Assembly: GCA_018433675.1 (NCBI GenBank)
Contig: JAHDQS010000001.1
Span: 168,232 to 232,231, forward strand
DNA from: Clostridia bacterium
Lineage (GTDB): Bacteria; Bacillota; Peptococcia; DRI-13; SM3-B62
Direction: 5' to 3'
Length of the DNA: 64,000 nt
The position numbers and the translations under genes are program-made. Below the pieces are notes generated by a model. That model did no database searches. It was given only the letters and a program-made list of their open reading frames with translations, and had not been told where the DNA came from. Numbering within the stretch: position 1 is the stretch's first letter; every line of letters starts with the position of its first letter. Of this stretch, positions 25,036-33,334 are shown in pieces.

Positions 25036-26508
25036 ATGACCTTCGCAATCAAAAATGAAAGGCTGACGGATGAAGAGTTTTTTAAGATAAGAAACGAAGA
25101 AGTCCTTCCCCAGTGGGAGACCGGCAAAGCGATTGCAAATCTGGAAGAAAACATCGCCATAGCTAAGGAATTAACTCAAGGCAAAAACTATGCCCTCACG
25201 TTGGCAGAACATAAAAAGAACGGAACCAATATCTTTGAGCCCCAATTTGGACGGGCACTCACCGAATACATGATCGAGGGCATCACGTATGTAGAGGAAA
25301 ATTCCGACATGTATCCCGACGGAGTATGGACGCTTTTCAGTGATACCTACACACGCAAAGGGGATTTTAAGAAAGCAGCGGCCGGGATTGAGCGCAGTAA
25401 AAAAGAAGGCATGAATATGCTTAACGGTTGGCCTGTGGTTTGCTTTGGCGTAGAAGAGGCTAGGAAGATAACCAAAGCGGCAAAGTGTCCTTTGAACCTC
25501 AATTCAGCCGATGAGGATGCTCGTTTACAAACGGAAATAGTATTTGCGGCAGGCTGGAACGGCGGTAACAATAACCCGATCATGACAGCAATAGCCCATA
25601 GTAAAAACATTCCGATGGATAAACTGCTAAAAATAAAGCAGTATGATGCCAGACTGGGCGGGATCTATACGGAAAACGGAGTTCCGATTTGTCCGCACAA
25701 TGCCAGCAATCTATCCGGTTACGATGCCCCTGCTATGAGATCCTACACAAATGTCGTGCAAGTTTTGCTAGCAGCTGAGCAAGGGATAAAATACTCGCAC
25801 GTTATGCACGGTCTCGGCATGAACATGATTCAGGATACAGCTATGGGTAGAGTGACTGAAAAGCTTTGCAATGAATATTGTGAGCGTTTTGGTTACAAAG
25901 ATATGACTTTTATTATCGGCGGTTATCCTTTCCTGGGTGCTTGGCCTCCGAGATTGGAAGAAGCACATGCCATGATAGCCTGGAATGCCTTGATAGACAT
26001 CATGGGTGGCTTCACTAATATCGTTTTAAAATGTGAAGACGAAGCCTTCGGGACTCCTTCCAAGGAAGGCATGGCCAATTCTGTCAGGTTGGCAAGACAC
26101 TTAGTCACTTTATTGGGAGATCAGAAAGTTGCAGATTCGGATAGACTCAAGCTTGAAGAAAAAATGATAGAAATGGAAGCAAGGGCAATACTGGATAAGA
26201 CCATAGAAGCCGGTGACGGCGATATAGCGATTGGGTTATGTAAGGCGATAGAAGCCGGTTGGTTTGATACCATGGTTTCTCCCTGGTGTCATGTGAAAGG
26301 GAAAGTAGAATATATCCGTGATGCGGAAAATGCTGTAAGGTATTTTAATTACGGTAATGTACCGATCCCTAAAGAAGCAAGGGAATATAACGAAGAAAAG
26401 TTGAAAGAAAGAGAAAAGAAAATAGGCAAGAAATTGACCTTTGATTATGTGGTCAGTGATTTACAGTATGCCTCAATATTACCTGTGCCTAAGCCGTTTA
26501 AAAAATAG
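25036..26508 (+). CDS. Glutamate-mutase-like (GlmE family) large subunit with altered substrate pocket
   Basis: The 490-residue protein aligns along its length with glutamate mutase epsilon, the TIM-barrel subunit that binds the substrate and the adenosyl end of cobalamin. Lys332 and Glu336 (KCEDE) match Lys326/Glu330, which contact the adenosyl group, and Arg107 (DTYTRKG) matches Arg100 of the glutamate-binding arginine trio. The other two are changed: the Arg66 position is Gln70 (EPQFGRA for the usual QPRAGVA) and the Arg149 position is Asn156. The segment around Glu171 is also rewritten. The family call is firm; glutamate as substrate is doubtful. No methylaspartase gene is near. Confidence 0.88.
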   Translation: MTFAIKNERLTDEEFFKIRNEEVLPQWETGKAIANLEENIAIAKELTQGKNYALTLAEHKKNGTNIFEPQFGRALTEYMIEGITYVEENSDMYPDGVWTLFSDTYTRKGDFKKAAAGIERSKKEGMNMLNGWPVVCFGVEEARKITKAAKCPLNLNSADEDARLQTEIVFAAGWNGGNNNPIMTAIAHSKNIPMDKLLKIKQYDARLGGIYTENGVPICPHNASNLSGYDAPAMRSYTNVVQVLLAAEQGIKYSHVMHGLGMNMIQDTAMGRVTEKLCNEYCERFGYKDMTFIIGGYPFLGAWPPRLEEAHAMIAWNALIDIMGGFTNIVLKCEDEAFGTPSKEGMANSVRLARHLVTLLGDQKVADSDRLKLEEKMIEMEARAILDKTIEAGDGDIAIGLCKAIEAGWFDTMVSPWCHVKGKVEYIRDAENAVRYFNYGNVPIPKEAREYNEEKLKEREKKIGKKLTFDYVVSDLQYASILPVPKPFKK

Positions 26509-26565
26509 GGATCAGCTAGCTTCAAATCTCAAGAAGTTGCGCAGTATCTGCGAGGAGGAAGAATT

Positions 26566-27000
26566 ATGGAAAAACGACAAGCAAATAAAAGCGTTGTAAT
26601 TGGTACTATTGGCGGAGATGCACATATGATTGGCGCCTGGGTTCTTTCCAAAGCTTTTGAAAAAGCCGGGTTTAAGGTTGCCTATCTTGGTGCGGTAGTT
26701 CCGCAAAAGGATTTCGTCAACGCTGCCATCGAAATAGATGCCGATGCCATTCTCGTTTCGTCAATGTACGGGATGGGAATAATGGATTGTGAAGGGTTAA
26801 GAGAAAAATGTATTGAAGCAGGGCTGAAGGATATTATACTGTACGCGGGCGGTACTGTTGCAGCGCCGCTGGAGCTGGAAAAAAACTGGCCTGAAATTGA
26901 AAAACGCTTCGAAAAGATAGGTTTTAACCGTGTCTTCAAGAACACCTGTACAGCAGATGAGGCAGTTGAAACTCTGAAAGCTGATTTAGGCATCGAATAA
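26566..27000 (+). CDS. Cobalamin-binding small subunit of the mutase (GlmS/MutS family)
   Basis: The 144-residue protein has the DxHxxG base-off cobalamin motif as D18-A-H20-M-I-G23, in which the histidine replaces dimethylbenzimidazole as the cobalt ligand. It also has LVSSMYG...DCEGLREKC and YAGGTV, which lines the nucleotide-tail cleft. It is the B12 half of the heterotetrameric mutase with the E gene just upstream. The order S after E is reversed relative to classical glmS-mutL-glmE operons. Confidence 0.93.
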   Translation: MEKRQANKSVVIGTIGGDAHMIGAWVLSKAFEKAGFKVAYLGAVVPQKDFVNAAIEIDADAILVSSMYGMGIMDCEGLREKCIEAGLKDIILYAGGTVAAPLELEKNWPEIEKRFEKIGFNRVFKNTCTADEAVETLKADLGIE

Positions 27001-27504
27001 ATGAAGATATATACAAAAACAGGGGACGCAGGTAAGACATCGTTACTTTCAGGAGAGAGGGTATTCAAGGGCAGTTTGAGGGTAGAGGCTTATGGCACTA
27101 TTGATGAACTTGCCTCGGTGCTGGGAATGGCTCGCTCCCTTTGTCAAAACACGAAAGTAACCAAAGAGATTTTCGAGGTGCAGAAGCTCCTTGTGCGAAT
27201 CATGACAGAGGTTGCAACGCGAGCAGATGTTAAAACGCCGATTGTTGATTCCGATGTGCAGAACATTGAAAAACGGATTGACGAAGCAGTTGTTCAATTG
27301 GAACAACTCTGTAGCTTTCTTTACCCAGGAGACAGTCCGGGTTCGGCTGCGCTTCATGTAGCCCGCACCGTTGTCCGCAGAGCGGAAAGAATAATGTGGC
27401 GTCTTTCCTGCGAAGCAAAAGTCAATGAAGGGATATTATCCATCCTAAATAGACTCTCAGATTACCTTTTTATTCTCGCTAGGTATGAAGATGAAATGGT
27501 ATAG
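27001..27504 (+). CDS. PduO-type ATP:cob(I)alamin adenosyltransferase
   Basis: The 167-residue protein makes adenosylcobalamin, the cofactor of the mutase upstream. The N-terminal ATP segment YTKTGDAGKTSLLSGERV and the C-terminal RTVVRRAERIMWRLS, containing the basic residues that hold triphosphate, are intact. Its ATG abuts the stop codon of the S subunit, so translation is coupled. Placing a dedicated adenosyltransferase within the operon ties cofactor repair to mutase expression. Confidence 0.95.
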   Translation: MKIYTKTGDAGKTSLLSGERVFKGSLRVEAYGTIDELASVLGMARSLCQNTKVTKEIFEVQKLLVRIMTEVATRADVKTPIVDSDVQNIEKRIDEAVVQLEQLCSFLYPGDSPGSAALHVARTVVRRAERIMWRLSCEAKVNEGILSILNRLSDYLFILARYEDEMV

Positions 27505-27640
27505 AAGGGGAGTATTGGAAAAGTATGAACAAATTATTAATGTGGGGGGTGGTTACAACTGCTGATTTTATGACGGGGAAGGATCAGAACAAACTATACA
27601 AAGGCCTTTAAAAAACTACAAAAAAATCAGGGGGTTTATG

Positions 27641-28714
27641 ATGAGAAAATTTACCAAAATAGCTATTAGTGTATTGTTAATCTTAAGCTTCATAATGTTA
27701 ATGCCAGGATGTTCTTCTTCATCAAATGAAGAAGGAAACGGCGAACCGGAAGCAAAAACCTATAATTTTAAAGTAGCGCATTTCTTTGGTGCTTCTCATC
27801 CCATGCATGCAGTGGCAACAGAAGGATGGATGGAAGCTATTGAAACAGCAACCGACGGTCAAGTGACATTTACGGCCTATCCCGGCGAGACATTGCTGAA
27901 GGCTACTGAAACTTATGATGGTTTAGAAAGTGGCGTTACGGATATCGGTTTGGCTCCTTTCGGCTACAGCAGAGGACGTTTCCCTGTCAGCGAATTATTT
28001 GACTTGGCCGGAATCGACTACGGTAATGGCAGGGTAGCCAGCGAGGTAGCAATGGATGTAATTGAAAAGTACCAGCCGAAGGAACTGGATAATATGAAGG
28101 TGTTTATGATAATTTCCACCGGTCCGGGACATTTGTTTACAAAAGAGCCTGTAAAAAATCTCGAGGAACTGCAAAAACTGAAAATAAGGGTAACCGGGTT
28201 GAGCACCAAAACCATGGAAGCAATGGGCGTAACACCTGTAGCATTGTCAATGTCAGAGACATACGAAGCATTACAAAGAGGACTCTGTGACGGATGTCTT
28301 GGTGCAGCAGAAATCTTAGAAGCGTGGAATATGGCTGAAGTAACAGATTATATTACCGAATGTCCGTTCCTCTACACCTCTGCATTTTATTTTGGAATGA
28401 ATATGGATGTATGGAATTCACTGCCCGCCGATCTCCAGGCTACTATTCAGGAAGCCAGCGATAAATTCTTTGATGAAAAAGCAGCGGCACTATTAGGAGA
28501 TATAAACATACAGGGAATGCAGTATGGACTAGATCAGGGTATGGAAGCTATCCAACTTTCTGACGAAGAGGAAGCCAGATGGAAAGGATTTATAGAGCCG
28601 CTTCATCAGGATTATATTAAAATGGTAGACGCGGAAGGATATCCGGGAGAAGAAATTCTGGAATACGCTAAATCTCAAACAGCAAAATACAACGCGGAAT
28701 ATGGCTTAGAATAA
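27641..28714 (+). CDS. TRAP transporter substrate-binding lipoprotein (DctP family)
   Basis: The protein of about 357 residues has a lipoprotein signal ending LMPGC (Cys24), then the DctP fold: VAHFFGASHPMHAVA near the mature N-terminus, KIRVTGLSTKTMEAMGVTPVALSMSETYEALQRGLCDG in the middle and a helical tail. It should capture an organic acid outside the membrane for the two membrane subunits that follow. An arginine of the usual carboxylate clamp is present in LKIRVTG. The start at 27641 is better spaced from AGGGGG than the adjacent ATG at 27638. Confidence 0.92.
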   Translation: MRKFTKIAISVLLILSFIMLMPGCSSSSNEEGNGEPEAKTYNFKVAHFFGASHPMHAVATEGWMEAIETATDGQVTFTAYPGETLLKATETYDGLESGVTDIGLAPFGYSRGRFPVSELFDLAGIDYGNGRVASEVAMDVIEKYQPKELDNMKVFMIISTGPGHLFTKEPVKNLEELQKLKIRVTGLSTKTMEAMGVTPVALSMSETYEALQRGLCDGCLGAAEILEAWNMAEVTDYITECPFLYTSAFYFGMNMDVWNSLPADLQATIQEASDKFFDEKAAALLGDINIQGMQYGLDQGMEAIQLSDEEEARWKGFIEPLHQDYIKMVDAEGYPGEEILEYAKSQTAKYNAEYGLE

Positions 28715-28811
28715 CCACAAAACAATTGAGCATTTGTTGTTGAAAATGGGGGAATATACGTAGCAGAGAACATAGCAGTAGTTCAAGTAAAAGTCATGGT
28801 AAAGGGATGGC

Positions 28812-28831
28812 GGCGCTGCACATGCAGCGCT
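28812..28831 (+). promoter_or_regulatory. Hairpin between dctP and dctQ
   Basis: GCGCTGC-ACAT-GCAGCGC is a stable stem-loop without a T-run, in the 211-base gap after the binding-protein gene. Such hairpins protect upstream mRNA and could keep binding protein in excess over the membrane subunits. Nothing else is seen in the gap. Confidence 0.45.
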
Positions 28832-28925
28832 GCTAATCCGCTCCGGATTGAAAAGTATTATAAAGGCATTATTATTGATATAAATAGCTACCAAAAGAAT
28901 AAAAGGGCAGTGAGGGGGTAAAAAA

Positions 28926-29399
28926 ATGGAGCAAAAATTGAAAAAGGTCACCTCGTTTCTGGAAAAAATATCCTGGATATGTTTGATGGCGGCGATGCTA
29001 GTGATTGTCGCCGGGGTCTTAACTCGTGCCTTTACCAAACCGATGGTCGGTACTGACGAATATACGGGCTTTATTATGGCTTGCTTCATTGGATTGGCTT
29101 TGGCGCATTGTGCCATCAACGACGGTCATATTGCCGTGGAAATGTTAATGGTAAGGTTTTCAGGAAAAGTACAGGACGTTGTCAGTTTTATTATAAATGG
29201 TATATCGGCTGTTTTCTGGGCTATAGCAACATGGAATGTAGGAAAATATGCTTATAGCATGTACACCGGCGGCGAAGTAACAATGACAACGACCCTTCCT
29301 TTTTATCCGTATATCTATGTAGTTGCATTTGGAGTTTTTGGACTTATGATAGTAGCAGTATTTAAGGCAATAGAGTCAATAGGGAGGGTGGTCAAATAA
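28926..29399 (+). CDS. TRAP transporter small membrane subunit (DctQ family)
   Basis: This 157-residue protein has four membrane helices and the DctQ-type segment TDEYTGFIMACFIGLALAHCAINDGHIAVEM. With the large subunit it forms the sodium-driven permease for the acid captured by the lipoprotein upstream. A GAGGGGG ribosome site precedes it, and its stop codon overlaps the ATG of the large subunit (TAATG), so the two are translated together. Confidence 0.92.
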   Translation: MEQKLKKVTSFLEKISWICLMAAMLVIVAGVLTRAFTKPMVGTDEYTGFIMACFIGLALAHCAINDGHIAVEMLMVRFSGKVQDVVSFIINGISAVFWAIATWNVGKYAYSMYTGGEVTMTTTLPFYPYIYVVAFGVFGLMIVAVFKAIESIGRVVK

Positions 29400-30706
29400 T
29401 GGACCCTTTAATTTTAGGTGCGATAGGCATATTAGTGTTTTTTGTGCTTCTGGCGTTAAGAATGCCGATATCTTATGCTATGGCCATAGTAGGGTTCGTA
29501 GGTTACAGCATGTTGACATCACCGGAAGTTGCTTTTAGGATCGTCAGTAAGGACCTCTATTCAACTTTTTCGTCTTACTCTCTTTCCGTTGCTCCCATGT
29601 TTATTTTAATGGGGCTTATTGCCTTTCGTTCCGGAATCGGCGGGAAATTGTATAATTTCGCCTATAAACTAATCGGCCATTTTCCGGGTGGACTGGCGAT
29701 AGCAACTCAAGCAACGTGTGCACTTTTTGGGGCAATTTGCGGATCGAATACGGCAACAGCCGCAACAATAGGCTCGATTGCTTTGCCGGAAATGAAAAAA
29801 TATAAATATGATGCATCACTTTCCACAGCCAGTGTAGGTGCGGGAGGGGTATTAGGTGTTCTTATTCCGCCCAGTACAATTTTCATAGTTTACGGAGTAG
29901 CAACTCAGGTATCAATAGGAAAACTTTTTGTGGCAGGTATCGTGCCCGGAATACTTTTGATGCTTTTCTACATGGCTGCGATTTATTATATGGTGCGGAG
30001 GAACCCGGAATTGGGACCCGCCGGAGAAAAGTCTACCTGGAAAGAAAGAGGGAAAGCTTTTAGCTCAGGCCTGTGGGAATTGGCTATTATATTGGTAGTG
30101 TCGCTGGGAGGTCTTTTCGCCGGATATTTCACTCCTACGGAAGCCGGGGCCGTGGGTGCCGCCAGTATTATTATAGTGAGCTTTTTGGAAAGAAGCCTTA
30201 GTTGGGAGAATTTTAAACTGGCTATTTCCGAAACCACCAAAACAAGCGCAATGATCATGCTGCTCATAGCCGGTGCTACGATTTTCGGACGGTTTATGGC
30301 CATCAGCAGGCTTCCCTTTGAATTGGCAACAATTGTAGGGAATCTTCCGGTACCGTCTTTTGTTGCGGTATTGATCATCTTGGCAATTTGCTTAGTGTTG
30401 GGTTGCATTATTGACGCTTTGGCCTTGGTTATGTTGACCATTCCGATATTCTTCCCTGTTGTTGTTGGCACTCTTGGTTATGATCCGATATGGTTCGGAG
30501 TTGTTATGGTTATGGTTGTCGCCATGGGAGTAATAACACCGCCTGTAGGAATGAACATTTATATTCTTAAAGGAATAGCTCCTGATATACCTCTTGAGAC
30601 CATGTTTAGGGGTATCTGGCCATTTTTGCTCATGCAGATATTGCTTGTGCTTGTAATGATAGCAATTCCTGGAATTGCGACGTTCTTACCAAATTTAATA
30701 TATTAG
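29399..30706 (+). CDS. TRAP transporter large permease subunit (DctM family)
   Basis: The 435-residue protein has about twelve membrane helices and the repeated DctM signatures ATQATCALFGAICGSNTATAATIG, GVLGVLIPPSTIFIVYG, GYFTPTEAGAVGA and GVITPPVGMNIYILKG. It forms the transport path of the TRAP system. It belongs to the island by position, although no sigma-54 promoter was found before this transporter. It may be read through from the mutase operon, since no terminator lies between. Confidence 0.95.
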   Translation: MDPLILGAIGILVFFVLLALRMPISYAMAIVGFVGYSMLTSPEVAFRIVSKDLYSTFSSYSLSVAPMFILMGLIAFRSGIGGKLYNFAYKLIGHFPGGLAIATQATCALFGAICGSNTATAATIGSIALPEMKKYKYDASLSTASVGAGGVLGVLIPPSTIFIVYGVATQVSIGKLFVAGIVPGILLMLFYMAAIYYMVRRNPELGPAGEKSTWKERGKAFSSGLWELAIILVVSLGGLFAGYFTPTEAGAVGAASIIIVSFLERSLSWENFKLAISETTKTSAMIMLLIAGATIFGRFMAISRLPFELATIVGNLPVPSFVAVLIILAICLVLGCIIDALALVMLTIPIFFPVVVGTLGYDPIWFGVVMVMVVAMGVITPPVGMNIYILKGIAPDIPLETMFRGIWPFLLMQILLVLVMIAIPGIATFLPNLIY

Positions 30707-30798
30707 CGAAAGGCTGCTGACCACCCTGAAAATCTGTTATCACATCGAATGGCTCAAGCAAGGATGGTCAGCGAATCGTTTATCTAGGAGGAGATTTC

Positions 30799-31335
30799 AT
30801 GCTCATTTCTGAAGAACAGAAAGCCAGAGCATTGCAGTATGCAAAAGAAAATCAGGTCGATCACGGCTTAAGCTGTTCGGAATCCGTTTTTAATGCCTTA
30901 ATCCGAGCCGGGATTATAGATCTTCCCGAGGAATATACCTGTCTTGCTACCGGGCTTTCGGGCGGTGTCGGAGCTTCCGGCAATACCTGCGGTGCTGTTT
31001 ATGGTGCCTTGATGGCTCTTGGTGCGGTCTACGGTAGAAAAGATCCTTTGGCTGAGCCCTTTGAACCCACCAAGCCTATCCCTCTGGAGGAGGACTACCG
31101 ATACTATATGATGCGAAGATTCAACAATCTCAGCAATGACTTTGCAGAGCATCTTGAAACCTGGCGCTGTGGTGATGTTATTGCGGAATGTGGCGGTTAT
31201 TTCGAAAAAAAGCGCAGGGGAAAATGCACAGAAATTATCGTTCATGCCACAGAATTGGCGCTTAAGTATTTGGAGATGGACGAGGAAACGAACGATGCCC
31301 TACCCTACAAAAAAAATATTTATGGATGGAAATAA
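30799..31335 (+). CDS. C_GCAxxG_C_C family putative redox-active protein, copy 1
   Basis: The 178-residue protein has the family cysteine pattern: LSCSESVFNALI, then GLSGGVGASGNTCGAVYGALMALG, then WRCGDVIAECGGYF and RGKCTEI. The family is thought to use conserved cysteines for redox or metal/cluster chemistry but has no established reaction. It has a GGAGGAG ribosome site and is followed 33 bases later by a clear paralogue. Position between a TRAP transporter and a thiolase suggests a role in the island's metabolism; which one is unknown. Confidence 0.85.
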   Translation: MLISEEQKARALQYAKENQVDHGLSCSESVFNALIRAGIIDLPEEYTCLATGLSGGVGASGNTCGAVYGALMALGAVYGRKDPLAEPFEPTKPIPLEEDYRYYMMRRFNNLSNDFAEHLETWRCGDVIAECGGYFEKKRRGKCTEIIVHATELALKYLEMDEETNDALPYKKNIYGWK

Positions 31336-31368
31336 CTCCTGGTAAGTTGAAAAAGGAGGAGTAAGACA

Positions 31369-31923
31369 ATGGCACTTTCGGAAGAACAGAAGAAACTTGC
31401 ACAACAATATGCTGAGGAAAATATTCGTTCCGGGCTGAATTGCTCGGAGTCGGTTTTTAATGCACTGCTGCGTTCCAAAGTAGTAGATTACCCGGAGGAA
31501 CTTACAGCCCTTGTTTCCGGATTGAATGGCGGAGTTGGTTCTGCCGGATATTCCTGCGGTGCACTGGCAAGTGCAATGATAGCCCTGGGCTCCGTATATG
31601 GGCGGAAGGATCCCATCAAGAACCGCGGAAAAATCCTGAATGATTCAGAAACCGCTTACTGTGCCGAGAAGCCGGAGGACGATTTCAGATATTACTTTAT
31701 GCGTCGTTTTAACGCTTGTGTCGAGGAGTTTAAACAAAAAATGGGGACACTGCGTTGTCAGGACGTTATTGATGCGAATGGCGGTTACTACTCGCCTGAC
31801 AGGCAGGCGAAATGTGAGCAGATGATTCATTGCGGTGTCGAGGTTGCACTAAAATATATAGACATGGAACAGGAAGAAGCAGATAAGCTGCCCTATTGTG
31901 AAAATATATTTGGCTGGAAATAA
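31369..31923 (+). CDS. C_GCAxxG_C_C family putative redox-active protein, copy 2
   Basis: The 184-residue protein is a tandem paralogue of the preceding one. They share the N-terminal LSEEQKK...YA-EN, CSESVFNAL, GGVG...CGA, ALG-VYGRKDP, FRYY-MRRFN and the ending NI-GWK. It has an insertion of about eight residues after the VYGRKDP segment. The cysteines of the family pattern are kept (NCSESV, YSCGALA, RCQDVI, KCEQM). The two may form a heteromer. Confidence 0.85.
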   Translation: MALSEEQKKLAQQYAEENIRSGLNCSESVFNALLRSKVVDYPEELTALVSGLNGGVGSAGYSCGALASAMIALGSVYGRKDPIKNRGKILNDSETAYCAEKPEDDFRYYFMRRFNACVEEFKQKMGTLRCQDVIDANGGYYSPDRQAKCEQMIHCGVEVALKYIDMEQEEADKLPYCENIFGWK

Positions 31924-31966
31924 AGACAAAGAAAAGAACAATTACACTATTCTAGGAGGGAAAATA

Positions 31967-33160
31967 ATGTTTAAAAATGCTTTTATTCCGTACAGAGGGT
32001 ATTACAGTACACCCTTTTGTAAATGGCAGGGGAGTCTGCAAAACGATAATTCGATTGAACTGGGGGCCAAAACCAGTAAACGGTGGTTTGAGAGCAAAGG
32101 AATCGATCCCCAAAAAGAACTTGAATACCTTTATTTAGGAATTACGATTGGACAAAAAAGTGTATTCTTTGGCGCCACATGGGCTGCAGTAATGATGGGA
32201 GCACCTGATATCCCGGGGAATACCGTTATGCATGCCTGTGCTACTTCAACAACCTCTCTCTTTAATGCCAGCATGTCGGTAGAGGCCGGTAGCGTTGGCA
32301 CTGCCTATTGTCTTATGGTTGATAGGACATCCAACGGGCCACATACGATTTGGCCTAACCCCTTAGGCCTGGGAGGAGAAGTAATTGCTGAAAACTGGAA
32401 CATGGACAATATGAAAGCCGATCCTTCCACTCAACAGGGAATGATTCAAACAGCAGAAAATGTTGCCAAAGAAATCGGAGCAACCAGGGAAGAAGCCGAT
32501 GAACTGGTCTTGCGGCGTTATGAGCAGTATAATGATGCCTTAGCGAATGACCGGGCTTTTCAAAAACGTTATATGTTCCCGGTAGAGGCTACAATAACCC
32601 GCAAGAAAAAAGAAATGATTTATGAAGATGAAGGAATAACGAAAACAACCAGAGAAGGATTGGAACGTTTGCGTCCACAGTTAGAGGGAGGTATTCATAC
32701 CTTTGGTGCGCAAACACATCCGGCAGATGGTCATGTGGGTATCATAGTCACAAACAAAGAACATGCAGCCCAATTGAGTGCTGATCCTGGCATACCAATT
32801 CAAGTGGTATCCTACGGTGTGGCCCGGGCGCAGAAAGCTTTCATGCCGATGGCTCCTGTTCCGGCTACCCTTAAGGCCTTGGAACGTGCCGGACTCAAAG
32901 CTACGGATATAACCGCTATCAAGACACACAACCCGTTTGCGGCTAATGACCTTTGCTTGGCTAAGAAATTGGGTATTGATGTAAATGGCTTTAATAATTA
33001 TGGTAGTTCTATGGTCTATGGCCATCCTCAGGCACCGACTGCGGGACGGTTGCTTATCGAGGCCATAGAAGAAACAGTAATCAAAGGCGGAGGTTATGCC
33101 CTGGTGACCGGTTGCGCTGCGGGCGATAACGCTGCCACACTCATTGTGAAGGTTGGATAA
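31967..33160 (+). CDS. Divergent thiolase family protein
   Basis: The 397-residue protein keeps the three catalytic groups of thiolases: the nucleophile cysteine in MHACATSTTS, the histidine in VYGHPQAPTAGR and the second cysteine in VTGCAAGDN. The usual NEAFA loop reads HNPFA and the N-terminus lacks the standard RTPFG opening. It should cleave or form a 3-oxoacyl-CoA, probably with an unusual chain. Together with the CoA-transferase and hydroxyacyl-CoA dehydrogenase it completes a beta-oxidation-like end to the island. The start at 31967 follows AGGAGGG; an in-frame ATG at 31898 lies within the previous gene. Confidence 0.8.
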   Translation: MFKNAFIPYRGYYSTPFCKWQGSLQNDNSIELGAKTSKRWFESKGIDPQKELEYLYLGITIGQKSVFFGATWAAVMMGAPDIPGNTVMHACATSTTSLFNASMSVEAGSVGTAYCLMVDRTSNGPHTIWPNPLGLGGEVIAENWNMDNMKADPSTQQGMIQTAENVAKEIGATREEADELVLRRYEQYNDALANDRAFQKRYMFPVEATITRKKKEMIYEDEGITKTTREGLERLRPQLEGGIHTFGAQTHPADGHVGIIVTNKEHAAQLSADPGIPIQVVSYGVARAQKAFMPMAPVPATLKALERAGLKATDITAIKTHNPFAANDLCLAKKLGIDVNGFNNYGSSMVYGHPQAPTAGRLLIEAIEETVIKGGGYALVTGCAAGDNAATLIVKVG

Positions 33161-33179
33161 AGTTACAGGAACGTGTGCC

Positions 33180-33208
33180 TTGACAATAAACCCAGATTAA
33201 AGTATCAT
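33180..33208 (+). promoter_or_regulatory. Promoter of tRNA-Ser and SRP RNA
   Basis: TTGACA (33180-33185), 17 bases, TATCAT (33203-33208), sixteen bases before the tRNA. Confidence 0.75.
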
Positions 33209-33223
33209 CATTTAGTAGACTGC

Positions 33224-33313
33224 GGAGAGATGACCGAGTGGTTGAAGGTGCACGCCTGGAAAGCGTGTGTAGGGGTAACTCTACCGAGGGTTCGAATCCC
33301 TCTCTCTCCGCCA
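33224..33313 (+). tRNA. tRNA-Ser (anticodon GGA)
   Basis: The 90-base class II tRNA has acceptor stem GGAGAGA/TCTCTCC, anticodon loop CTGGAAA (GGA), a long variable arm around GTGTAGGGGTAACTCTACC, GTTCGAATCCC and an encoded CCA. It reads UCC/UCU. Confidence 0.96.
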
Positions 33314-33334
33314 TGACATAGTAAGCTAAGTTTT

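Noticed and set aside
25036-27000. Calling the mutase pair a true glutamate mutase (glmE/glmS)
   Set aside because: Two of three substrate arginines are replaced and no methylaspartase pathway gene is present, so I give the family but not the activity.
27505-27640. A fifth -24/-12 promoter before the first TRAP system
   Set aside because: The best match has GG and GC eleven bases apart and a poor TTGC element, so spacing is wrong.
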